From Thalassotalea_B sp049613795 (GTDB taxonomy: Bacteria > Pseudomonadota > Gammaproteobacteria > Enterobacterales > Alteromonadaceae): DNA of 5,236 nt. Below the pieces are notes generated by a model that was not told where the DNA came from, did no database searches, and saw only the letters and a list, made by a program, of their open reading frames with translations. Positions 1-5,236 of the stretch are shown here, one piece after another (within the stretch, counting starts at the first letter, position 1; every line of letters begins with the position of its first letter). Both the position numbers and the translations under genes were made by a program. The stretch lies in assembly GCA_049613795.1 (NCBI GenBank), contig JBMZCX010000111.1, positions 1 to 5,236 of the forward strand. The letters run 5' to 3'.

Positions 1-54
1 AATAAAGTATTAACGTCAGTATATGACGCTGTAGGTTTTATTGCGCGTCCATAA
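1..54 (+). CDS. Possible C-terminal end of an unidentified upstream gene (partial)
   Basis: Frame 1 is open from the window edge for 17 codons and ends in TAA at 52-54. The peptide reads NKVLTSVYDAVGFIARP. The other two plus-strand frames contain stops within the first 31 bases, so this is the only frame that could carry a gene from the left. The terminator starting 63 bases after the stop is bidirectional and well placed to end a plus-strand transcript, which supports a real convergent gene here. The peptide is too short to assign a family, and I do not recognise it. It could be chance. Confidence 0.35.
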   Translation, partial: NKVLTSVYDAVGFIARP

Positions 55-117
55 TGCTATTAATCGGGCAAATTAATCCGATGGATATTTAAATGAATTA
101 CTGCATTTATTAAAAGT

Positions 118-147
118 AAAAACCCAATGAGCAATCATTGGGTTTTT
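118..147. terminator. Bidirectional rho-independent terminator between convergent genes
   Basis: A 13-base-pair stem runs from AAAAACCCAATGA (118-130) to TCATTGGGTTTTT (135-147), closed over the GNRA-type loop GCAA (131-134). The right arm ends in a T run (143-148) for plus-strand transcripts. The left arm is an A run, continued by other A's upstream, so it gives a U-tract on the minus strand. It lies 38 bases beyond the stop codon of the FHA gene and 63 bases beyond the stop of the possible gene at the left edge, so it can end transcription from both sides. Confidence 0.9.
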
Positions 148-184
148 TGTTATTGAAACTTTCTATTATTTGTAGTGAAAGTTG

Positions 185-1144
185 TTATTCATCGTCTATT
201 TTCTTAGTTGCTTTTTCAAACAGCTTATCTGATTTTTTAATAAAACTGTCGACATCGCTACTGGGTGCAAAAACAAAGCTTGGTGTCATTAACACATTAT
301 TAAACTTAGGCTTTACTGTGAAGTCTGGCTGTTTACTTAGCTGAATTAAGTAACTACCGCCGAATAATAATACCGTTAAACTTGCCGCCACTATTGTTCT
401 GCGTTTAGCACTCATATGAAAACCAATATAGCAATTTAGCCACAACAGACAGAAAGCGAGTGATATGGGTAATAATGTTAGTAATGGCATTAATATAAAG
501 TTGCTAGAGGTGTTAAAGTTCACGAAGGTTTCGATAAAGTCGACCACCCAGCTAATATTATAGAAAACAAAGCAAATGCCTAGCTGGGTTAATACACGCG
601 CGTCATGCTTGGTTAGGTGTGACACCAAAGCGACAACAGCAGGCCACAGTAAAAACATTAATGTAGTACTAATTGCAGGCACTAGTAGTTGTGTGAAGTT
701 CATTTCTTTTGGGTTATTTAAAAAGATAGTCCACGCCACAATAAGCGTAAACAACCCCATGCTTGCGGTTAATGCTAATGGGTGGCGGGCTAAATTAATT
801 AAGTTTTCAAAAGGGCTTAAAGTTGCACTAGGAGCTACAGGATGATGAGGAAATAGAATGCGTATTTGACTTTTTCCTAAGCTAATTACATCACCAGAAC
901 GAATATTATGACCATTAGCGAGCTTTTTACCGTTTCCTAAAAAGCTACCGTTAACGGAATTGTGGTCGCTAACGTGCCAGTTTTCGCCATCAAAGTTAAT
1001 TGAAAGGTGATCAGCACAAACATGCGGATCAGACACTATAATATCGTTATCGTAACCACGGCCAATAGTTACTTTATTGCTCGAAAATTTATGGCGACCG
1101 ATAAGCTTATGGCTACGGTTAATTTCTTCAATAATTACTTCCAT
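185..1144 (-). CDS. FHA-domain inner-membrane protein with five predicted membrane segments
   Basis: A 319-residue protein. Residues about 1-100 form a forkhead-associated (FHA) domain: IGR at 27-29, the VxxxH block at 42-46 and NG at 65-66, with the usual run of short beta strands ending near 98. FHA domains bind phosphothreonine peptides and usually read Ser/Thr kinase output in the cytoplasm. Five hydrophobic segments follow at about 122-142, 151-175, 184-204, 217-241 and 250-268. Positive charge (KHDAR at 179-183, KRR at 247-249) sits in the loops expected to be cytoplasmic, so FHA is inside and the last 50 residues, lysine- and aspartate-rich at the end, face the periplasm. The Ser that normally contacts the phosphate is Cys43. 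The start is supported by GGAG (1153-1156) eight bases upstream. Its first 10 bases overlap the 3' end of the protease gene, so the two are probably translationally coupled. I know no gene name. The FHA call is firm; the cellular role is unknown. Confidence 0.88.
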   Translation of the reverse strand: MEVIIEEINRSHKLIGRHKFSSNKVTIGRGYDNDIIVSDPHVCADHLSINFDGENWHVSDHNSVNGSFLGNGKKLANGHNIRSGDVISLGKSQIRILFPHHPVAPSATLSPFENLINLARHPLALTASMGLFTLIVAWTIFLNNPKEMNFTQLLVPAISTTLMFLLWPAVVALVSHLTKHDARVLTQLGICFVFYNISWVVDFIETFVNFNTSSNFILMPLLTLLPISLAFCLLWLNCYIGFHMSAKRRTIVAASLTVLLFGGSYLIQLSKQPDFTVKPKFNNVLMTPSFVFAPSSDVDSFIKKSDKLFEKATKKIDDE

Positions 1145-2388
1145 GATACCGACTCCATAAATTGTTTAGTAAAATCTTGAACGGAGTCTTGAGCAACGCC
1201 CGAAATGGTAAAGTGGCTGAGCAGTGCTTGCTTGTTTTTATCAACTGAAATACCTAAATATAAAGCGTCGTATAAGTTAGGAAAGTCTTTATAAGCCCTC
1301 ACGCAAAATACCGATTTATTATTAATGTTTTGGTGTTCAGGCATAACGAGGTCATGCTGGCATTGAAATTCGGTTACGTCGTCTTTCGTGGCTTTATTAC
1401 TCGGCATAACGCGTGCTATTTGATTTTGATAAAGTCGATAAAACTTAGTTGCCCCGAGCTTTAATGACTTCATATAACGAAACTCCATTTCAATTGAGCC
1501 CGTTAAAAAGTTGCCTTCAATATAGGTGTCTTCGTCGAGGCTACAATTGGCAACCGCTATCATGACCAATGCGTCACTTTTATCGGCATTTGAATCACCC
1601 CAACAGCGAATATAAGGTACATCAATGGTTGGTATTAGGGCTTCGCCGAGCTCTTTTAATTGCCATTCATTTGATAATAACTGGGAAATTAATTTTTCTT
1701 GGTTGGATTTCAACTGCTGAGCCATTTGCTGCTCAATGCTTTCAGGTGCTTGCTGCTGGTATTGTTTGAATAAGGTAACCAGTTTGTCGTGGGGCACCAA
1801 AAAACCAATTTGGTTACCAGAGGTGGCCACGTTAATGCCAACGACTTGGGCATTTTTATTCACTACGGGTCCACCACTCATGCCTGAGTTAACAGAACCT
1901 GTGAAGTGAATTTTGTCGTTAAAAGAATTCTTTTTAAGGCCGTTATAAGTACCTGGTACCACAATCATCCCCAAGTCGTTCGGGTTACCTAATGAAAACA
2001 GCTCTTCGCCTTTAGTTGGTGCGTTGTTGGCTATGTCAAAAAAGGGCATATCTTGAGGCACTTCGCGCTTAACTAAGGCTAAGTCGTTAATGACATCAAC
2101 ACTTTCTAAAGAAAGATCTGCTTTGTTTCCTTGATGATCTAAATACTCAATGGTGTATTTTTTAGGGTAGCGCGCATAGCCTGAAATGACGTGATAATTG
2201 GTGGCAATTAGGCCTTGAGCTGTAATTTGAAAGCCTGAGCCTATGGTTGATTTTTCGCCACTGGCTTTGTCTATAATTCTTATTTGGTAAAGTGATGGTG
2301 CTAATTGCTTAAAAATAGCTTCCGCTTGTTCATCTGCAGCACTAACAAAACTTAGCGCTAACAATAGAATGGTAATCAACCCTTTCAT
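1135..2388 (-). CDS. Exported trypsin-like (S1C/DegP-type fold) serine protease with an uncharacterised C-terminal domain
   Basis: A 417-residue protein. Residues 1-17 are a signal peptide (Lys2, hydrophobic core 4-15, VSA before the predicted cut at 17/18), so the enzyme is periplasmic or secreted. The protease domain spans about 22-207. His66 lies in ATNYHV, Asp102 in NDLALV and the nucleophile Ser171 in GMSGGP, all intact and in the order of the Trypsin_2/DegP group. Unlike DegP or DegS there is no PDZ domain. Instead a Gln-rich, probably helical linker (about 208-248) leads to a C-terminal region (about 250-417) that I do not recognise. It has four cysteines (262, 282, 343, 362) that could form two disulfides. 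It is the first gene of a two-gene operon with the FHA membrane protein, whose start codon lies inside its 3' end. AAGGA (2395-2399) sits seven bases before the ATG. No convincing sigma-70 promoter was seen upstream. The substrate is unknown. Confidence 0.9.
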   Translation of the reverse strand: MKGLITILLLALSFVSAADEQAEAIFKQLAPSLYQIRIIDKASGEKSTIGSGFQITAQGLIATNYHVISGYARYPKKYTIEYLDHQGNKADLSLESVDVINDLALVKREVPQDMPFFDIANNAPTKGEELFSLGNPNDLGMIVVPGTYNGLKKNSFNDKIHFTGSVNSGMSGGPVVNKNAQVVGINVATSGNQIGFLVPHDKLVTLFKQYQQQAPESIEQQMAQQLKSNQEKLISQLLSNEWQLKELGEALIPTIDVPYIRCWGDSNADKSDALVMIAVANCSLDEDTYIEGNFLTGSIEMEFRYMKSLKLGATKFYRLYQNQIARVMPSNKATKDDVTEFQCQHDLVMPEHQNINNKSVFCVRAYKDFPNLYDALYLGISVDKNKQALLSHFTISGVAQDSVQDFTKQFMESVSWK

Positions 2389-2487
2389 TTATAATCCTTA
2401 ATATAACCGTTAGCTTTATTGTGCCATTGTTAATCTATTTGTCATCCATTATCCGAACTTAGTTGTAAGAAATTTATTTTGAGTAAT

Positions 2488-2501
2488 TTGACCTGTATCA
2501 A
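2488..2501 (+). promoter_or_regulatory. FNR/ANR/DNR-type binding site
   Basis: The sequence TTGACCTGTATCAA reads TTGAT-N4-GTCAA on the other strand, which matches the ANR/DNR form of the FNR-family consensus (TTGAT-N4-A/GTCAA) and is 9 of 10 for the strict FNR consensus. Its centre (2494.5) is 41.5 bases upstream of the start point predicted from the -10-like hexamer at 2524-2529. That is the class II activator position. The -35 region (2501-2506, AACAAC) is poor, as expected for an activator-dependent promoter. It probably drives the TonB-dependent receptor under low oxygen or nitric oxide. Confidence 0.65.
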
Positions 2502-2518
2502 ACAACGTCATTGAATGC

Positions 2519-2535
2519 TGCGACATTATGTCGCA
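2519..2535. promoter_or_regulatory. Perfect 7-3-7 palindrome over the -10 region, candidate operator
   Basis: TGCGACA (2519-2525) and TGTCGCA (2529-2535) are perfect inverted repeats around the spacer TTA. The element is GC-richer than the surrounding AT-rich intergenic DNA, stands alone, and covers the predicted -10 hexamer up to the base before the predicted start. A dimeric repressor bound here would block the promoter directly. I cannot match it with confidence to a known regulator. Copper- or redox-responsive control would suit the downstream receptor, but that is inference. It has no following T run, so it is not a terminator. Confidence 0.55.
2524..2529 (+). promoter_or_regulatory. Candidate -10 hexamer for the TonB-dependent receptor gene
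   Basis: CATTAT matches TATAAT at four of six positions, with the key A2 and T6 present. A start near 2536 would leave an 89-base untranslated leader before the ATG at 2625. The support comes mainly from its exact spacing to the FNR-type site, not from the hexamer itself. A second AT-rich hexamer, TATAAA at 2586-2591, has no partner -35. Confidence 0.4.
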
Positions 2536-2624
2536 CTTTACTGTTTTCGCTTTGTTTGTGAACGAATAAACAGACAAAATAACCTTATAAATTAATTTGT
2601 TACTTTCTATTTTATAGGGCAGTT

Positions 2625-4835
2625 ATGCAGTTTTTATTAAAACCTAGTGTTATCGCAATTCAAACCGTTTTACTTTCAGCAAGCTTTACTTCTACGCAAG
2701 TTTTTTCTAATGAAACAAATGCTGAAGAATTAGATGTGATTACCATTACCCATCAGCGTCATCAAGGTTTACAAGATAACAAAGGGATTGCTATTGGAAA
2801 TACCAGCGAGCCTGATTTAGCCAGCTGGTTAGCAACAGTGCCAGGCGCAAACATTAATAAAAATGGACCTGTTACAGGCATTGCCCAATATCGAGGATTA
2901 TATGGCGACCGTTTATCTATTGCGCTTGATGGTCACCCTGTTATTGGCGCAGGCCCTAATGCGATGGATACGCCATTAAGCTATTCAACGCCATTAATTG
3001 TAGAATCGATGACGGTATATCGAGGAGTTGCTCCTGTTTCAGCAGGAATGAATACTATTGCAGGTGCAATTGACGTGAATATGCGAAAAGCTGAGTTTTC
3101 AAGTAGCCAGCAATGGCAAATGTTGGGTGACATGCAAGCTGGTTACCGCAGTAATAACAATGGTAAGACTTTGTCTGCGGTTATTAATTCAGGGCAAAAC
3201 GAATTTGCGACAATGGCGTATGTTAATGTGCAGTCAGGTGATAATTTTGACAGCGGTAATGGTAACGAGGTCTCGCCAACGGCTTACCAAAAACGCCAAA
3301 TGGGTGCTGATTTTCGATACCTCAGTGGTGATACTGAGTTTGGCTTAAGCTATCACTATACCGATACACAAGACTCAGGCACGCCTGCTTTACCTATGGA
3401 TATTGAATACATCTTCAGTCATAGAGCGGCTGTTGACGGTGAGTTATTAATAGGCAAGTGGCAAGCTAATTGGACCTTAGGGTTTGTTGACGCTGATCAC
3501 GGAATGACAAATTTTTTAATGCGTGAAAATGCCAATCCAAGTAAACACCGTCGCAATAATGCGACAGCTGAAACGGTTGATTTTAGCTTTTCATTGTCGC
3601 AAAACTTTGCTTTTGGCGAATTGTTTTTTGGTTTTGACGGTTATAGTGCCGATCATGATTCGGTGATCACTAACCCGAATAATATGATGTTTGAAGTGGT
3701 TAACTTTAATAATGTTATTGATAAACGCGTAGGTGTTTTTGCTCAATGGCAGCAAGATTTTGACAATACACAAGTACAATTAGGACTAAGAGCTAAACAC
3801 ATTAGCGCTGATGCTGATGAAGTTGCGACGTCAATGGCGATGATGTCGATGCCTATGATGGGTTCACAAATGGATGATTCAGGGATGAATGGCGGCATGG
3901 GTACTGGCATGAATATGGGCTCTGACGACACTATGATGATGCCTTCAATGGCTGAACTTGCAATGGACTTACGTAATCGCTTTAACCGTGCTGATCGTTC
4001 TCAGTCAGATACTCTCTTTGACGTGGCATTAAATCTCGAAACGGTATTATCAAACACCACTTCAATGACTTTGGGTCTTGGTATTAAAAATAGAGCACCG
4101 TCATATCAAGAACGCTACTTATGGACGCCAATGGAAGCCACAGGTGGTTTAGCTGATGGTAATACTTATATTGGCAATATTAACCTTAAAGCGGAAACTG
4201 CTTACCAAACAAATATTGGGTTAACTTATCAATACAACGGCTTTACTGTCGATCCTCAAGTGTTTTATCAACGTATTGATGACTATATTCAAGGTACTTC
4301 ATTGGGTATGTCGGATATGTCAGCAACAATGATGGCACAAATGATGGCTGGCGATGATAATCCGTTGAAGTTTTCTAACGTAGACGCAAAGCTTTACGGT
4401 ATTGATGTAAATTGGAATGTTCAGCTTGGCGAACAGTTTGAAATGTTTGGTGTTGCTAGCTACGTAAAGGGGAAGCGACGTGATATTAGTGACAACCTTT
4501 ATCGAGTGGCACCACTTAATACTCGTATTACTGCTCGTTACAGTGCGAGTAAATGGTTAGCTGATATTGAACTTGTGCTAGCGGCAAAACAAAACAATGT
4601 TGCATTAACTAACCAAGAGCAGCCATCGGCAGGTTATGGTGTAGTTAATGTAAATGTAAACTACTACGTGAACACAGCATTAACTTTACGTGCAGGGGTA
4701 GATAACGTGCTTGATAAAGATTATCGCCATCATTTAGGCGGTTATAATCGCGTTAAAAATAGTGAAATTGATGTAATGCAACGTTTACCCAGTGAAGGTG
4801 TAAGTGCGTGGGCAGAAATTAGTTACAATTTTTAA
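2625..4835 (+). CDS. TonB-dependent outer-membrane receptor, probably for copper (OprC/NosA-like)
   Basis: A 736-residue receptor. A signal peptide covers about 1-28. The TonB box is near 37-42 (DVITIT), the plug spans about 55-155 (YRGLYGDRLSIALDG at 89-103; VYRG at 131-134), and a beta barrel follows to the terminal Phe736, the usual BAM signal. Such proteins import scarce metals or chelates using TonB-ExbBD energy. Copper is suggested by three points: Met114 and the His292-x-Met294 motif fall where OprC places ligands; 16 Met lie within residues 404-447; and six Met lie within 562-574. Both Met clusters are in predicted extracellular loops. There is no cysteine anywhere, so the Cys ligand of OprC is absent (Gly110 at that place). 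ERYLW (495-499) followed by EATGGLADG is a familiar barrel signature of this receptor group. AGGG (2616-2619) lies five bases before the ATG. The gene stands alone behind an FNR-type promoter. Another Met-binding metal or chelate cargo is possible. Confidence 0.9.
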   Translation: MQFLLKPSVIAIQTVLLSASFTSTQVFSNETNAEELDVITITHQRHQGLQDNKGIAIGNTSEPDLASWLATVPGANINKNGPVTGIAQYRGLYGDRLSIALDGHPVIGAGPNAMDTPLSYSTPLIVESMTVYRGVAPVSAGMNTIAGAIDVNMRKAEFSSSQQWQMLGDMQAGYRSNNNGKTLSAVINSGQNEFATMAYVNVQSGDNFDSGNGNEVSPTAYQKRQMGADFRYLSGDTEFGLSYHYTDTQDSGTPALPMDIEYIFSHRAAVDGELLIGKWQANWTLGFVDADHGMTNFLMRENANPSKHRRNNATAETVDFSFSLSQNFAFGELFFGFDGYSADHDSVITNPNNMMFEVVNFNNVIDKRVGVFAQWQQDFDNTQVQLGLRAKHISADADEVATSMAMMSMPMMGSQMDDSGMNGGMGTGMNMGSDDTMMMPSMAELAMDLRNRFNRADRSQSDTLFDVALNLETVLSNTTSMTLGLGIKNRAPSYQERYLWTPMEATGGLADGNTYIGNINLKAETAYQTNIGLTYQYNGFTVDPQVFYQRIDDYIQGTSLGMSDMSATMMAQMMAGDDNPLKFSNVDAKLYGIDVNWNVQLGEQFEMFGVASYVKGKRRDISDNLYRVAPLNTRITARYSASKWLADIELVLAAKQNNVALTNQEQPSAGYGVVNVNVNYYVNTALTLRAGVDNVLDKDYRHHLGGYNRVKNSEIDVMQRLPSEGVSAWAEISYNF
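3834..3965 (+). repeat. ATG-rich low-complexity stretch encoding a methionine-rich loop
   Basis: Sixteen of the 44 codons for residues 404-447 are ATG, including the runs MM, MM and MMM, spaced by Gly, Ser and Asp. It lies between two predicted barrel strands (QVQLGLRAKHI at 383-393 and DTLFDVALNLE from about 460), so it should form an extracellular loop. Such runs are prone to length change by slippage. Met-rich segments with MxxM or MxM spacing bind Cu(I) in known copper proteins. Loop placement is inferred from the strand pattern. Confidence 0.75.
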
Positions 4836-4868
4836 CCTAGCATAGAAAAATAGTTATATTATGATGAT

Positions 4869-4892
4869 AAAGGAGCTACGGCTCCTTTTTTT
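4869..4892 (+). terminator. Rho-independent terminator after the receptor gene
   Basis: AAAGGAGC (4869-4876) pairs with GCTCCTTT (4881-4888) around TACG, giving the very stable C(UACG)G tetraloop in RNA. A run of seven T's (4886-4892) follows. It starts 34 bases after the receptor stop codon and isolates that gene from the YjbR-family gene downstream. Confidence 0.92.
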
Positions 4893-4932
4893 GTGCTAAG
4901 TTTATATTCTTATCTAAAATAAGGAGATTTTT

Positions 4933-5236
4933 ATGAATGCTGAACAAGTGGAACAATATTTATTAAATAAGCCAGAAGCCACGCTATATTATCCATTTGG
5001 CGACGACGTTAAAGTGCTTAAAGTCAAACATAAAATGTTTGCTACGTTATCGTTAGGAAAAGGCAATGAAAAAGGCACCGATGGAAAAATGGCGGGTCAT
5101 TACTGTATTAACCTTAAATGTGCGCCTGAAGAAGCAATAATGCTACGCGACATTTTTTCTGCTGTTATTCCGGGTTATCACATGAATAAAGCGCAATGGA
5201 ATACCATTATTTTAGATGGTTCAATTCCACAAGGTG
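4933..5236 (+). CDS. YjbR/MmcQ-family (DUF419) protein, 3' end beyond the window
   Basis: An open frame of 101 codons plus one base runs off the right edge. The family usually has about 115-120 residues, so only the last 15-20 are missing. Family features visible are YPFGDDVKVLKV (20-31), the short strand KMFATL (34-39), KCAPEEA with LRD (62-73), PGYHMNKAQWNT (80-91) and LDGSIP (94-99). These are small CyaY-like-fold proteins annotated as DNA-binding on limited evidence; the true function is unsettled. The start is fixed by a strong AAGGAG (4921-4926) six bases before the ATG. The receptor terminator lies 40 bases upstream, so it should have its own promoter. TATATT at 4903-4908 is a possible -10 but no good -35 accompanies it. 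A functional link to the receptor is not indicated. Confidence 0.85.
   Translation, partial: MNAEQVEQYLLNKPEATLYYPFGDDVKVLKVKHKMFATLSLGKGNEKGTDGKMAGHYCINLKCAPEEAIMLRDIFSAVIPGYHMNKAQWNTIILDGSIPQG

Noticed and set aside
14..28. Inverted repeat CGTCA-N5-TGACG
   Set aside because: Only five-base arms, apparently inside coding sequence, with no matching promoter; likely chance.
91..108. Weak hairpin AAATG-N8-CATTT before the terminator
   Set aside because: Short AT-rich arms, expected by chance in this composition.
138..344. Plus-strand open frame of 68 codons starting inside the terminator
   Set aside because: It starts within the terminator hairpin and runs antisense to the FHA gene's 3' end; no Shine-Dalgarno site.
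576..845. Plus-strand open frame of 89 codons inside the FHA gene
   Set aside because: It is antisense to the membrane segments of a well-supported gene, has no ribosome site and its composition resembles no protein family; a shadow frame.
1569..1769. Plus-strand open frame of 66 codons antisense to the protease
   Set aside because: Shadow of the protease C-terminal coding region, with no initiation signal.
2389..2460. Sigma-70 promoter for the protease operon
   Set aside because: Single hexamers resembling -10 (GATAAT) or -35 (ATGACA) occur on the minus strand, but none pair at good spacing, so no site is claimed.
2553..2572. Inverted repeat TGTTT-N10-AAACA in the receptor leader
   Set aside because: Five-base AT-rich arms with long spacing; no evidence that it is more than chance.
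2586..2591. TATAAA as an alternative -10 for the receptor gene
   Set aside because: No acceptable -35 at 16-18 bases upstream (CGAATA at 17), so the FNR-linked -10 was preferred; it remains a minor possibility.
3591..3931. Two short minus-strand open frames inside the receptor gene
   Set aside because: Both are antisense to conserved barrel sequence; the second is just the complement of the ATG-rich stretch.

Overview
The window looks like chromosomal DNA from an AT-rich (roughly 40 % G+C by eye) marine gammaproteobacterium, most plausibly from the Alteromonadales (Colwellia, Thalassotalea or Pseudoalteromonas-like). This rests on codon use, the protein families present and clear Shine-Dalgarno sites. 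It is inference, not a taxonomic identification. I see no mobile elements, tRNA, rRNA or CRISPR arrays.

Layout from left to right. Positions 1-54 probably hold the last 17 codons of an unidentified plus-strand gene. A strong bidirectional terminator at 118-147 separates it from a convergent two-gene minus-strand operon. The first gene of that operon (2388 down to 1135) encodes an exported trypsin-like serine protease with an intact His-Asp-Ser triad and a C-terminal domain I do not recognise, which carries four cysteines. The second (1144 down to 185) overlaps it by 10 bases and encodes an inner-membrane protein: a cytoplasmic FHA (phosphothreonine-reading) domain, five predicted membrane segments and a short periplasmic tail. 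Overlap and topology suggest the two proteins act together across the inner membrane.

The 236-base divergent intergenic region (2389-2624) contains a near-perfect FNR/ANR/DNR-type site. It is centred exactly 41.5 bases upstream of the start point predicted from a -10-like hexamer. That hexamer lies in the middle of a perfect 7-3-7 palindrome. This reads as an oxygen-controlled activator-dependent promoter with a second regulator's operator laid over the -10.

The promoter faces a 736-residue TonB-dependent outer-membrane receptor (2625-4835). The receptor has two very methionine-rich segments, predicted to be extracellular loops, and residues that by spacing and local sequence correspond to three of the four copper ligands of OprC/NosA-type copper receptors. 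My reading is an anaerobically induced copper-uptake receptor, perhaps feeding cuproenzymes of low-oxygen respiration. A UNCG-loop terminator (4869-4892) ends the gene. It is followed by the start of a YjbR/MmcQ-family gene (4933 to the window edge), which appears to be an unrelated neighbour.

The items most worth following are the layered anaerobic/second-signal promoter on the copper-type receptor, the receptor's modified metal site and methionine loops, and the FHA-membrane protein/periplasmic protease operon.
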